Shown: piece after piece, positions 16,292 through 25,530 of the stretch
How the letters are laid out: every line of letters begins with the position of its first letter
Position numbering within the stretch: the stretch's first letter is position 1
Assembly (NCBI RefSeq): GCF_001956315.1
Contig: NZ_KV887139.1
Coordinates: forward strand, 426 to 64,425
Source: Sphingomonas montana
Lineage (GTDB): Bacteria; Pseudomonadota; Alphaproteobacteria; Sphingomonadales; Sphingomonadaceae
DNA: 64,000 bases
Direction of reading: 5' to 3'
Position numbers and translations under genes: made by a program
The notes under the pieces: generated by a model
Seen by the model: the letters and a program-made list of their open reading frames with translations, nothing else
The model's database searches: none
What the model was told of the DNA's origin: nothing

Positions 16292-16730
16292 TTTAGCGAT
16301 CAACGGCAAACCTCGATCAGCCGCTGGTCTCTAATAGGGTACCTGATGCGGGTAACAACCCAACTAGAGCAGATGGCAGGATCGGGTGGTTTTCGGCTTA
16401 CGTCAGCGCGCCAAGTTCCACTGGGTGACGCCCCACCAACGGGTACCTTCCGGGGAACTTAGTGGCGGGGCGCAGGCCGCCTGATAGCAGCATTCTCTGA
16501 ACAGCCTGTAAAGTTTGCCCCGCTGAAATCTTCCGGGACGTCCAGCGGGGCGAGGTTAATGATTGCGCGTGAATGCGGGGATGGCAAGCAGAGCGAAGTG
16601 CCAGATCGGGACGCAGCATTGAAGCGCCTCCACGACCAGAGTCGAGCGCATCGGCTCGTGACGGCAGTTGCGCAGTGAATACCGTTAGGAGAAAGGGACA
16701 TTCTCAGTTCGTCGGAGTGGGGGGAGCGCA
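16292..16730. other. Intergenic region between the DUF6894 and GAF kinase genes
   Basis: A 439-base divergent gap. Short open frames on both strands lack family resemblance or good start signals. GGAG at about 16722 is the ribosome site of the next gene. No terminator or repeat was recognised. Confidence 0.4.
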
Positions 16731-18695
16731 ATGAACGACGTAATGGCGATTGCGCAATATAACGTCCTCGATACGGCACCCGAGGTGAACTTCGACGACG
16801 TCGTCGCGCTCGCGTCGCAGATCTGTGAGTTGCCTATCGCCCTGATCTCGCTGCTGGACACGGGCCGGCAGTGGTTCAAGGCTCGCATCGGCTTCGAGCC
16901 CCATCAAACGGATCTTGACCGATCGGTATGTCGGTATGTGGTCGCTGCCGGAAAGCCGATCGTCATTCCGGACCTGACCGTAGATGCGCGGACTGCCGAC
17001 AATCCGTTGGTGGTCGGTGAGGAAGGCATTCGTTTTTACGCCGGCGTACCGCTCGTCACGCGGTCCGGCGTCGTCGGCGCGCTATGTGTGATCGACACGT
17101 CACCGCGGCCGGATGGTCTCGCCGCCGATCACCTCACCGCGCTGGAACGTCTCGCGCGCCAGGTGACAGCCCTCCTGGAGATGCGGCGGGACGCCATTGA
17201 GCTTCGTGGGGCGTCAGCGGCGCGGGACGAGTGGCGTGCGGCCCAGCAGGTGAGCGAGCAGCGCTGGCGCGATCTGTACCGGAAGATGGATACCGGCTTT
17301 ATCTACGCGCGCGTGATCAGGAACAAAGACGGCCTCGTTACGGACTGGCGGTACGAAGATGTGAACGAAGCTTGGGGCGAGTTGGTCGGGATCGCTCCAG
17401 ACAGTGCCCGGGGCAGGACGATACGGGAGATCATACCTGGCATCGAAGACGAGTGGATCATGGAACTCGCTCAAGTCGTCGAGACCCGTGAGCCATATCG
17501 ATTCACCCGGCAGGTTGGCGTCCTGAACCGCTGGTATGACGGGACTGCCCAGTGGGTTGAGGGCGACGATTTTACGGTCATCTTCCACGAGGTCACGACG
17601 CGCATCGAGGACGTCCGGCGGCGGGACGGCCTGCTGGCTCTTGGTGATGCGCTGCGTGATCAAACCGACGTCACGGAGATGGTCACCGCGGCGTCCCGGA
17701 TCATCGGCGAGGTCGTGCACGCGTCGCGCGCTTCGTTCGGTGAGCTGGACCACACCCGCGAACTCATCATCGTCGGCGCGGGCTGGTCGTTGCCGGGTAT
17801 GCCCGCGATCGAAGGAAGCTATCGCTTCGAAGAGTACGGCGATCTTCGTCAAACGCTGCTCGACGGCAACGTGATCGTCATGAACGATACCGCGACGAAT
17901 AGCCGAACATCTGCCGTGGCGAACGTATGGGAAGCGTTGCGTGCTTGCGCTGTCGCCATCGTCCCGGTTCGGGAACGTAATCGAACGGTTGCCGCCCTGC
18001 TGGTTCACAAAGACCATCCCCATGTGTGGACAGAGGACGAGATGGCGTTCCTGCGGAATGCGGCGGACAGGCTAGAGACCGCAAATGCCCGACGTCGTGA
18101 CGAAGAGCAGCAGGCTCTGGTCAACAAGGAGATAGCGCACCGGTTGAAGAATGCGCTGTCCATGGCGCAGGCCATCGCCATGCAGACGCTGCGGAGCGAT
18201 GCCTCCCCGGAAGGTCTGGATGCCTTCACTCAGCGGTTACAGGCACTCGGGCGGGGACACGAGGCCCTGACAGCGGGCCGATGGAAGGCCGCGAAGCTGG
18301 GCGATCTGGTAACCGGTGTGATCGAGGGTGCTGGCGCGCTCGACCGCTGCACCATCCGGGGACCGACAGTCGAGCTTGGGGCGCGCGCTGCGTTGTCTAC
18401 GTCCCTACTGGTCCACGAACTGGTGACCAACGCGATGAAGTATGGCTCGCTCTCCGCCGAGGAAGGCAGGATTGAAGTTGTGTGGCGTCTTGTCGGCAGC
18501 GGCGAGGATTGTCGCCTTAAGCTGGACTGGAGCGAGCATGGTGGGCCGCCTGCCTCACAACCCACACGGAAAGGGTTCGGCTCGCGCCTGATACGTCTTG
18601 GGCTTCTGGGAACAGGAGGGTCTGAGGTTCGCTATACCGAGACAGGATTTTCGTCTTCTTTCAATGGATTGCTCACAGAGGTGGAACAGGCGTGA
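16731..18695 (+). CDS. GAF-PAS-GAF HWE histidine kinase
   Basis: A 654-residue soluble sensor kinase. GAF 15-150 (LISLLDTGRQWFKARIGFE, with the conserved SVCRYVV and FYAGVPL), PAS about 180-285, second GAF 295-445, then the kinase with acceptor His470 in NKEIAHRLKNALSMAQAIA and the ATP-site motif HELVTNAMKYGSL. GGAG precedes ATG 16731. The stop overlaps the next response regulator gene by four bases (GTGA region at 18692), so the two were once a coupled pair; the regulator is now interrupted. Confidence 0.9.
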   Translation: MNDVMAIAQYNVLDTAPEVNFDDVVALASQICELPIALISLLDTGRQWFKARIGFEPHQTDLDRSVCRYVVAAGKPIVIPDLTVDARTADNPLVVGEEGIRFYAGVPLVTRSGVVGALCVIDTSPRPDGLAADHLTALERLARQVTALLEMRRDAIELRGASAARDEWRAAQQVSEQRWRDLYRKMDTGFIYARVIRNKDGLVTDWRYEDVNEAWGELVGIAPDSARGRTIREIIPGIEDEWIMELAQVVETREPYRFTRQVGVLNRWYDGTAQWVEGDDFTVIFHEVTTRIEDVRRRDGLLALGDALRDQTDVTEMVTAASRIIGEVVHASRASFGELDHTRELIIVGAGWSLPGMPAIEGSYRFEEYGDLRQTLLDGNVIVMNDTATNSRTSAVANVWEALRACAVAIVPVRERNRTVAALLVHKDHPHVWTEDEMAFLRNAADRLETANARRRDEEQQALVNKEIAHRLKNALSMAQAIAMQTLRSDASPEGLDAFTQRLQALGRGHEALTAGRWKAAKLGDLVTGVIEGAGALDRCTIRGPTVELGARAALSTSLLVHELVTNAMKYGSLSAEEGRIEVVWRLVGSGEDCRLKLDWSEHGGPPASQPTRKGFGSRLIRLGLLGTGGSEVRYTETGFSSSFNGLLTEVEQA

Positions 18696-19057
18696 TTACC
18701 GGACGAGGGCCTGTCCTCATCGTAGAGGACGAGCCTCTGCAGCGGATGGACATGGTGGACATGGCGGAACGGGCGGGCTTCGACGTGCTTGAGGCTCATG
18801 ACGCCAAGCACGCTGTCGAGCTACTCCGGACACGGGCGGACGTCGGTCTCCTTATCACCGACATTAATATGCCTGGTGCCATGGATGGTATGGAGTTGGC
18901 AGCTGCGGTGCGCAGGCGGTAGCCACCGATCGAGATCATCGTGGTGAGCGCAGGTGTTGCCCCCGCTGAGCAGGATCTACCAGAGCGGGCCATCTTCATG
19001 CCCAAGCCGCTGAACTACGAACGGGTAATTCGTGAGATGCATCACTTGTTGAATTAG
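18692..19057 (+). pseudogene. Single-domain response regulator interrupted by an in-frame TAG
   Basis: Residues 1-76 give a normal receiver start (VLIVEDE at 8-14, phospho-acceptor Asp57 in LLITDINMPG). A TAG at 18920-18922 then stops the frame after AAAVRRR. The same frame continues as PPIEIIVVSAGVAPAE and ends IFMPKPLNYERVIREMHHLL at TAG 19055-19057, which supplies the conserved Ser and the Lys of the KP motif. A Trp codon commonly sits at the interrupted position (RRRWPPI), so a single TGG to TAG change is likely. Without readthrough the product lacks the last two strands and should not fold properly. Confidence 0.8.
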
Positions 19058-19157
19058 TGTTCGAGCCGCTGCCAGCGATGATGGCAACCGGGCAAGCTGC
19101 GGGCTCAAGTGATCGGCCGGGGAACGATGTTCCGGTCGTCAACACAACGGTCGGCGT

Positions 19158-19838
19158 TTACGCCGTCGCGATCATCGTTACGGATGCAGACGGCAAAATG
19201 CTGATCAAACCGTTCGCCAATGCGTCCCCCGCCTCCTTCTGGGCATCGTCCGGTATTCCGGCAAGGGCTTCCAACACAAACCACATGGATCGCTCGCCGC
19301 CATTCAGCCGGGTGCGGGTGCCCTGCCGCCAGTTCCAGCGTCGGCAGGTTACGCCAACATCATCACGCCAGACAACTTCACCCGGCAACGGGTGCTCGAC
19401 CGCGGGTTCGCCATTGGACATAGTGTCGAACACTTCGGTGCCGTCCGCGATCGTAAGTCGTGGCAGACCGACATAGGCGCTCAGATTTTCACCGCCGACC
19501 GGAACGGCGTAGCGCAGGCTGATCGCGTTGTAGAGATCCACGACCGGGTTGATCGCCGGCAACGTTCCATCTTTCAGCACCCGCTTACGAAGCGCCTGCG
19601 CCGAACAGGGTGTTCGGCTCGGCCTAGCGCCGAAGCCTACGTAGGTCTCCGCCCACGCGGCCAGATGGGTTTCTGCCCAGGACGGGCCGCCATCGCGTAC
19701 ATACTTGCAGGCGGCAGCCAGCGCAGCCGAGGCATCACCGACCGGCGTTGGATCCTGCGTGCTTACAAGCAGATGAAGGGCACGAAAGTCGGATGCCAGT
19801 CGCATGACGGCGGGATCAATGATCGGGGTGGTCTGCAT
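19158..19838 (-). CDS. B3/B4 domain protein
   Basis: A 226-residue protein related to the B3/B4 tRNA-editing-like domain of phenylalanyl-tRNA synthetase beta. The key segment is LPAINPVVDLYNAISLRYAVPVG near 95-117, followed by a GGENLSAYVG turn and a C-terminal part including EVVWRDDVGVTCRRWNWRQGTRT. Free-standing B3/4 proteins may clear misacylated tRNAs, but this is not settled. It lies nine bases downstream of an EamA exporter, so the pair is likely co-transcribed; such neighbours fit handling of amino acids or analogues (inference). Confidence 0.75.
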   Translation of the reverse strand: MQTTPIIDPAVMRLASDFRALHLLVSTQDPTPVGDASAALAAACKYVRDGGPSWAETHLAAWAETYVGFGARPSRTPCSAQALRKRVLKDGTLPAINPVVDLYNAISLRYAVPVGGENLSAYVGLPRLTIADGTEVFDTMSNGEPAVEHPLPGEVVWRDDVGVTCRRWNWRQGTRTRLNGGERSMWFVLEALAGIPDDAQKEAGDALANGLISILPSASVTMIATA

Positions 19839-19847
19839 GTTTCAATC

Positions 19848-20717
19848 CTATCTTTTTGCTGTCGCGGCAGCACCGACCGAGGCGCAGACGATCAACCCGA
19901 TCGCCAGCCATTGTGAAAACGCCAGCGTTTCACCCAAGACGAAGAGGCCGACTAGGGCGCCAACAGCCGGCTCCGCGCTGAGAAGCGTGCTGAAGGTGTT
20001 CGTCGGCAAGCGGGGGAGCGCGATGATTTCCAGTGTGTAGGGGATCGCGCTTGATACGACACCGACGACCAAGCCGAGCGCCAGCACCGACGGCTGAAGC
20101 ATAGCGGTGCCAGCATAGAGAATTCCGACGGGTGCGGTGATCAACGCGGCGATCGCCATACCGCCTGCAACAGCTGTGATGCCGTGATCCTCTCCGGCCG
20201 TCTTCCCTTTAAGCAGGTACACCGCCCAGCAGGCCCCCGCGACCCCCGCCAGGGCAACGCCGCGCCAGTCGAGGTGAGCAGCGCCTCCCCAGATTGGCAG
20301 CAGCAAGGTGACACCTGCAATGGCCAGGGCTATCCATAGAAAGTCCGCCAAGCGTCGCGACGTTAGGAGAGCAACCGCGAGCGGGCCTGTGAACTCGATC
20401 GCCATCCCGACACCCAGCGGGATGAACGTGAGGGCCTTGTAGAAGACAAGGTTCATGACGCCCAACGCCACACCATACGGCAGGAGCGAGCGCCAGCCTG
20501 CCGCGGTCAGCTTGCGCCATGGCCGAAAAATAATTGCCAGCACGGTGGCACTGACGATCAGACGCAGAGCAGTTGCGCCTTCTGGCCCGATCGCAGGGAA
20601 CAGCCACTTTGCGAACGAAGCGCCAGTACTGATCGATAGGAGCGCCCCGAACAGGGCGGCGACGGCAACGATGTCAGTCCGCGGAGCGACGGGGCGCGTC
20701 ATTGAACAGCTTATCAT
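19848..20717 (-). CDS. EamA family transporter, RhtA-like
   Basis: An inner-membrane protein of 289 residues with about ten hydrophobic segments in two EamA repeats (drug/metabolite transporter superfamily). Segments such as [20 protein letters not shown] and the closing [16 protein letters not shown] are typical of RhtA-type amino-acid (threonine/homoserine) exporters. The substrate is not proven. The start may be ATG 20717 or 20702. It is the first gene of a two-gene unit with the B3/4 protein. Confidence 0.85.
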   Translation of the reverse strand: MISCSMTRPVAPRTDIVAVAALFGALLSISTGASFAKWLFPAIGPEGATALRLIVSATVLAIIFRPWRKLTAAGWRSLLPYGVALGVMNLVFYKALTFIPLGVGMAIEFTGPLAVALLTSRRLADFLWIALAIAGVTLLLPIWGGAAHLDWRGVALAGVAGACWAVYLLKGKTAGEDHGITAVAGGMAIAALITAPVGILYAGTAMLQPSVLALGLVVGVVSSAIPYTLEIIALPRLPTNTFSTLLSAEPAVGALVGLFVLGETLAFSQWLAIGLIVCASVGAAATAKR

Positions 20718-20971
20718 CTGGATCTCACGAAGGGCCGGGGCCCGACCGTTCTAGGCTCGACCGGCGATCACGGTGATCAAAATCGACCCCGACCGATGAC
20801 GAACTGGCGCAGCGCCTTTTCTCGGCGAACGATCGGGTCCGGAGTTTCAAGACGCTTGTCGTGATACGACAAGTTAAACCATCCAGCCCGGTCCCGGTCC
20901 GTTGAGACACGACTGACGGGAAGCCGTATTGTCGAGTTCGACCAGCGAACGACCGCATCCCGAGGCCAAGC

Positions 20972-21598
20972 TCACAGCCCCCTTGTCGGGAACACCGGCC
21001 CGCGTACCGTCATACGGTCGGCATCATACGGACGCTGCAACCCGACGACGTCTTCGTAACTGCCGGTCAGCCACAAGTCCCAGTCCGCTTCCTCCAACAC
21101 GGTGATCATCGCCTTCGGATGGATCGGCGCGACCAGTTCGTTCGGGTCGCAGGTCACCATCGAGAAACCGTTTCCCTTCGCGGATGCCTGCCAGTATCCG
21201 GCCACGGTAAACACTGGCTGATCCGTCACGGCGAACCAGATCTCGCCCTTCAGCGGCTTGCCCCCACCGACATCGTGAACGTCCGGGGTCCATTCGCAGA
21301 ACTCGGTCAGGGGGATCAGGCATCGGTTCTCGGGCCGCTCCGCCAGCCGACGCCACGGGGGCAAGCGGAGCTGGCGGACGTTGGTCATCGTGAATTTGCC
21401 GGCACCGTTCAGCACGTCCCAGGCCATCACGTCCACACCGCGTCCGCGGTCATCCTGCCGGACGATCCAGGCACGCGATCGCGGGACCAGCTCCTGCGAG
21501 TGGAAACGCTTGTCCATCGGGCGGGCTGCCAGCCACTTCGTGCCGAAGCGCTCGGCGATCGTGTCGGGTTCGCCGGCCATGCGGGCTCGGTTGCACAT
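20972..21598 (-). CDS. SOS response-associated peptidase family protein (SRAP/HMCES type)
   Basis: A 208-residue SRAP-domain protein. Cys2 directly follows the initiator Met, as needed for the covalent DNA-protein crosslink that SRAP proteins make with abasic sites in single-stranded DNA. Other landmarks: the Asn-Arg region NRCLIPLTEFCEW near 91-103, FTVAGYWQ near 130, and the catalytic HP in VAPIHPKAM near 161. No LexA-type operator was identified upstream. It acts in the cytoplasm in DNA damage tolerance (family knowledge). Confidence 0.92.
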   Translation of the reverse strand: MCNRARMAGEPDTIAERFGTKWLAARPMDKRFHSQELVPRSRAWIVRQDDRGRGVDVMAWDVLNGAGKFTMTNVRQLRLPPWRRLAERPENRCLIPLTEFCEWTPDVHDVGGGKPLKGEIWFAVTDQPVFTVAGYWQASAKGNGFSMVTCDPNELVAPIHPKAMITVLEEADWDLWLTGSYEDVVGLQRPYDADRMTVRGPVFPTRGL

Positions 21599-21979
21599 AG
21601 GTCTCGGCCTTGTTCATCATGGGGTAACCGATACTGTTGCGCGCGAGCACGAAGCCTACCGGCGCAATGACAATGTGCTGCTCGATGATCTGTTCGGCTC
21701 AATTGTTCTTCGAAGACCAGCCGATGTTGATGCTTTAGCCGTCGCTGATGGCCCCCGAGGCTTTCGAGGGAACGTCTGACTTCGCTGGGCTGACTGCAGT
21801 GTTCGGGTTTCTCGCCGCTTTTGGCCTATCGAAGCTTGCCTGACACGAACCTGATCAAGTGCTTGGGAAGTGTAGGCACGAACAATGCTAGAATGACGGT
21901 ATCTCGTGCCGACCTGCAAGCGAAGCGGCTGTCCTACAGCGAACCGATTTGGTACATAAGGAGAACAAAGAGCCGCACG
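21599..21979. other. Intergenic region after the SRAP gene start
   Basis: This 381-base gap between a minus- and a plus-strand gene contains no frame with family resemblance. AAGGAG at about 21959 lies 16 bases before the small membrane protein gene. Confidence 0.4.
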
Positions 21980-22096
21980 ATGCTTGTTCTCGATCCACCC
22001 ACACTGCTTGCGGTAGCAGCCGTCATCTCGAGTATTTCCAACCTAATCTGGGTGATGCGCCGTCGCACCACCGCAAGCGATCGGATGCAACCATAG
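21980..22096 (+). CDS. Small single-span membrane protein
   Basis: A 38-residue frame starting MLVLDPPTLLAVAAVISSIS: a hydrophobic span followed by the positive stretch VMRRRTT, as expected for a membrane anchor with a cytoplasmic tail. The frame is open further upstream to 21821, but that part is not protein-like. An AAGGAG lies somewhat far upstream. I do not recognise a family; a spurious frame is possible. Confidence 0.45.
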   Translation: MLVLDPPTLLAVAAVISSISNLIWVMRRRTTASDRMQP

Positions 22097-22155
22097 CCTA
22101 ACAAACTATCGCGGTTTCAATTGGCAGTTGGATTGCTGAGCCGCCCCGATAAACG

Positions 22156-23145
22156 ATGTCCGTTATGAACTGTTCGCGTTTCCCAATTTCGCGGTGGCTG
22201 TGGCTGCTTCTAAGCTCCGCGGTTTGCATGCCCACTGCCAGCCCGGCGCAACGGGCTGGGTATTGGGAGACCCGGGTCAGCATCGCTGGTGCCCCGGATG
22301 TTGCACCAGTCCGATCCTGTTTGGCTGCCAATGCGCCGTTGCACTCTCTGAGCTTATGGCCTGCGAACTGCACAGCCGGCAAAATCAGGAAAACGACTGC
22401 CGGGATCGTTTCGCAAGTAGAATGTCAAAGTGGCCAACCTGGGACTTTGTTGATTATACAGCGGGAGTTGTCCGGAGATCTGGACCGCCGATATCGCCTT
22501 TCAACCGAAACCTGGGTGAAATGTGCAGGTATGCCGGCGCAGTCGGCACAGCGCTTCGATACGGCGAACCGCTATCTGGGGCCATGTGAGGAATCCGCCC
22601 CGGGAGCGATACCCGACCCGGAAAAAACACCTGAAGGTGAGTGGCCAATCCTGGGGTTTGCGCTGGTCTTTGTCCTTCAGGGGATGGCGTTCGTCGGACT
22701 GGTATATGCAACGTACCGTGGAATGGCTTGGCTATCGTTGCAGCTGGGACGCCGCGCCTACGAACAAGCCGTGGTTGCCAACATCACCGTCAACGGGGCA
22801 GGCGCGGCGACCATACCCGTACTTGCGACCTTCGCCGGAATCCGCGGACTGCCGTGGTGGTATGCAATCGCGTCGAATAATGCCAAACCCCTGCTCGTGA
22901 TCGAACCTGACGGCATTCGCTTCCGCGTCGTTCGCCAAGGCAATCGCCGCTACGCCGAGATCGAATGCGTCGATGTCCGGCAGGGTAGGGGCACCGTCAA
23001 TCTCGACTTCACCTTCCACGGATCGGTCCTGAGCTTCGCAGCCAATCTAGGTGCCGTACCGCTTGCCGCTCATGTGCTCGCCTTGCTGCCTGGATCCGTG
23101 CCGCTGTCTGCGCGCGCCCTCGCGGTGAAGGGGACCGGCGCATGA
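22156..23145 (+). CDS. Exported/membrane protein with DUF3617-like N-terminal part
   Basis: A 329-residue protein. Residues 1-32 form a signal peptide. Residues 33-150 resemble a DUF3617-type periplasmic domain (GYWETRVSI, paired cysteines near 55, 71, 90). A strong membrane span follows at about 167-190 (ILGFALVFVLQGMAFVGLVYA). The C-terminal 120 residues look like a PH-like beta domain (LVIEPDGIRFRVVRQGNRRYAEIECVDVRQG). It overlaps the next gene by four bases. The function is unknown. Confidence 0.65.
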   Translation: MSVMNCSRFPISRWLWLLLSSAVCMPTASPAQRAGYWETRVSIAGAPDVAPVRSCLAANAPLHSLSLWPANCTAGKIRKTTAGIVSQVECQSGQPGTLLIIQRELSGDLDRRYRLSTETWVKCAGMPAQSAQRFDTANRYLGPCEESAPGAIPDPEKTPEGEWPILGFALVFVLQGMAFVGLVYATYRGMAWLSLQLGRRAYEQAVVANITVNGAGAATIPVLATFAGIRGLPWWYAIASNNAKPLLVIEPDGIRFRVVRQGNRRYAEIECVDVRQGRGTVNLDFTFHGSVLSFAANLGAVPLAAHVLALLPGSVPLSARALAVKGTGA

Positions 23146-23921
23146 ACGGACTTATCCTCTCAATGTTCGTCAGTACGATTTTGAGTGGTGTGATCGCGAC
23201 CGTCAGGGATCGTTCGGTAATCCTGTGGACAGTCCTGGGTATGCTCACTGGCCCGATCGCCGTCGCTTTCCTCCTGTGCGTGCCATCTCGAAAGGCCGTC
23301 ATCACTTCAACACCGACCCGGTCACTCGCCAGCGAGATCCGGGAACTGCAAGAGCTGCGAGAGCGAGGTCTCATTTCCGATGAACAGTTCGAGCAGGGCA
23401 AGGCGCGGGTCCTGGCCTGGCCGGTCGGATCGGCAAGCCAGCCTGCGCTGGGGTCGACGCGGGCTTTGGCGGACAGCGGATGGACATGGGCGAGTTATCA
23501 CCCAGCCGCCCGCGCAGCCTTTATCGATCTGGCGCAGCGATATCGTCTTGAGTTGGAATGGCCGGACGATGTACCTTTCGAGGCCGTTTGCACCTTCCCG
23601 GTGCAGCCGCGACTTTCCTTCGCGATCACGCTGGCGCTCGAGAAGGGCTCGATCCATTGCTGGGGCGACGGCTGGGCTCTTGATGGCTCAGGCCCGGGAA
23701 ACCCGGACATCGGCCTGCCGGCTGACCTCGCGGAAGGGCTCGAAGCCTTGATATCTGGATCAGGCCGATTGCTGGTGCGGACAGCCTTCCGCGATACCTC
23801 CCCGTTCTGGACATCGCTGCAGGTGCAACGGAATGGGCGTTGGCGAACGGTTCGGTATCAGGCGGGGCTTCCTATTCTACCACTGTGGCGGCGTATCATT
23901 GTCAAGAACGAGGCCGTCTGA
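23142..23921 (+). CDS. Membrane-anchored protein with SHOCT-like motif
   Basis: A 259-residue protein. Two hydrophobic segments in residues 1-50 are followed by a SHOCT-like helical hairpin (EIRELQELRERGLISDEQFEQ, about 65-85). A 160-residue globular region with several tryptophans follows, which I do not recognise. It starts within the stop of the previous gene (ATGA), so the two membrane proteins are probably made together. Confidence 0.65.
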   Translation: MNGLILSMFVSTILSGVIATVRDRSVILWTVLGMLTGPIAVAFLLCVPSRKAVITSTPTRSLASEIRELQELRERGLISDEQFEQGKARVLAWPVGSASQPALGSTRALADSGWTWASYHPAARAAFIDLAQRYRLELEWPDDVPFEAVCTFPVQPRLSFAITLALEKGSIHCWGDGWALDGSGPGNPDIGLPADLAEGLEALISGSGRLLVRTAFRDTSPFWTSLQVQRNGRWRTVRYQAGLPILPLWRRIIVKNEAV

Positions 23922-24000
23922 ACCTGACAGAACAAGTAAATGCTTTTGCCCGGCACTCCGCCGCCATGAAACGATATCATGACGGCGGCGTGCCCAATGG

Positions 24001-24711
24001 TCACGGCTTCAGGTTGTTCTCCTTGAGCGTTTTGCCATCTGTCGCGAACTCGGCGTAGCCGGTTTCCTTGATGTCGTTGCTGGCGAGCCGCCCGTCGATG
24101 TCGAGCCGCAGCACATGGACGTTGCTGAACACGCCCGGCGACATCAGCCGCACGCCCGACCATGACGAGCGGCTGTAGATCTTGCTCATCGGACCCTTCT
24201 GCGCTTCCATAAACGGCGCCAGGCCTGCGGCGTTCACCTGAGCCATCGGGATGATGTAATCCGCCAGCTTGAACGCGGACGCATCACCCCCGCTGACGGT
24301 GATGTCGACCGGGCTCGGCGGCGCGAACTCGCCCGTCCGGACGTTCATGGACGTGCCGAGCAGCTTTCGCGGATCGGCCGGGTTAAGATACTGGACCGAA
24401 CAGACGGTCAGCTGGCCCTGCGGTTCGTCGTCGCTGCTGTCGATGTCCTTGCCGGAGCTGAAGAAGGAGTTGATCTCCGATACTTTGGTCTCCGGGCCGA
24501 GATGCTTGGCGATCGCACGGAAGCACACGTCCGGTCCCTGGGAGATGTTATGAGCCGCAACTTCTGGTGCCGCCGCTGTACCAGCTGTGCCTGCCTGGGT
24601 GGCGGCGACATCGGTCGCACTAGGGGTGGCATCATTTCCCTTGCCGCACGCGGACAGGCCGAGCATAACTGTAGCAAGCAGGCACAGTTTGACGGATTTT
24701 GCTTTAAACAT
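24001..24711 (-). CDS. Lipoprotein of unknown function
   Basis: A 236-residue exported lipoprotein. ATG 24711 gives MFKAKSVKLCLLATVMLGLS followed by AC, with lipobox Cys22, and has GGGAG ten bases upstream; the longer open frame to 24804 is rejected for this reason. After a low-complexity Ala/Thr linker, the soluble domain has cysteines near 62 and 103 and the stretch PADPRKLLGTSMNVRTGEF. No family recognised. It is convergent with the SHOCT-like gene. Confidence 0.75.
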   Translation of the reverse strand: MFKAKSVKLCLLATVMLGLSACGKGNDATPSATDVAATQAGTAGTAAAPEVAAHNISQGPDVCFRAIAKHLGPETKVSEINSFFSSGKDIDSSDDEPQGQLTVCSVQYLNPADPRKLLGTSMNVRTGEFAPPSPVDITVSGGDASAFKLADYIIPMAQVNAAGLAPFMEAQKGPMSKIYSRSSWSGVRLMSPGVFSNVHVLRLDIDGRLASNDIKETGYAEFATDGKTLKENNLKP

Positions 24712-24835
24712 GGTGGACGTGCTCCCGGGATCGTGACGACTTCCATTCATAATGCGCCCATTCGCGCGGTGTCGATCGGTACCTGACCGTGTGGGCGCTT
24801 CCATTCGATGACGTTCGCCGCTTGAACATAGGCAG

Positions 24836-25170
24836 GTGCCTGTGCAGCGGGATTGGCGACGTCTTGGACTGCGCTACGCCGCCGGCGCGGCACTATCGAT
24901 AGTGCCGGCAACGCTAGGGGGAGGCTGGCTGTGGTTCCTGTGGCCAGCGGTATTGCTGGCACTGGTGGCATCTGCTTACCTGCGGATCGGTCCCGCTGCC
25001 TTCGCCAAGATGGAAAATGGGCAGATCAGCTGCCGCATGTTGTTGGTCTCTTACTTGATCGGCGCATAAATCGACTCGCGGCTTTGGACGTGGGACGGAT
25101 CTCGATCCGGTCGAGGTCGCCCTGGGCCTTGGCATACGGGCGAAGATTGGTGATAGACGGACCGGTATCA
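24836..25170 (+). pseudogene. Remnant of a membrane-linked protein phosphatase gene
   Basis: Residues 1-77 read as two membrane spans (LRYAAGAALSIVPATLGGGW and LWPAVLLALVASAYLRIGPAAF), then LLVSYLIGA and a TAA at 25067-25069. Past the stop, the same frame gives IDSRLWTWDGSR, and after a one-base shift DPVEVALGLGIRAKIGDRR. I recall this order (spans, then INSRLWTR, then PVEVA...G.W.GR) from dual-specificity phosphatase-like proteins of sphingomonads. The phosphatase domain itself is missing. The assignment rests on recall without a search. Confidence 0.5.
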
Positions 25171-25211
25171 GCCGTTGTAGTAACAAAATCACCTTTAGGT
25201 TACGTTGCGTA

Positions 25212-25451
25212 ATGGAGGATGAAGAACTTAAAGCTAGCGGCCCACCCTGGTGGAAACCGCAGCCGCTGACGTACGTAATGTGGTTGCTCGTGGCCTGGTG
25301 TGGTCTACTCGGCTGGCTCGGGCTTCATATCCAGATCACCGGAAGTGATGCTGCAGGCAATGGCATGGCGACGGGTCTGACCAATATGGTCGCAGGGCTG
25401 GCTCTGATTATTACGAGCGTCATCGCCGCGGCATACCTTCTGGTCCGGTAG
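25212..25451 (+). CDS. Small two-span membrane protein
   Basis: A 79-residue protein with two hydrophobic helices (YVMWLLVAWCGLLGWLGLHI and MVAGLALIITSVIAAAYLLV) and an acidic, proline- and tryptophan-rich start (PPWWKPQPL). No family recognised. It stands between a gene remnant and another unknown gene. Confidence 0.55.
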   Translation: MEDEELKASGPPWWKPQPLTYVMWLLVAWCGLLGWLGLHIQITGSDAAGNGMATGLTNMVAGLALIITSVIAAAYLLVR

Positions 25452-25530
25452 ATGCCTGTTCGCTACGTCTGCCTCGTCCTTCTACTGCTGGTCAGTATGA
25501 TGATTCCCACCCTGGTAGGCTGAAGCCGGC

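Noticed and set aside
15622-16730. EcfG-type stress promoters (GGAAC with CGTT) around the HWE kinases
   Set aside because: No pair of hexamers with suitable spacing was found by eye upstream of the kinase or DUF6894 genes.
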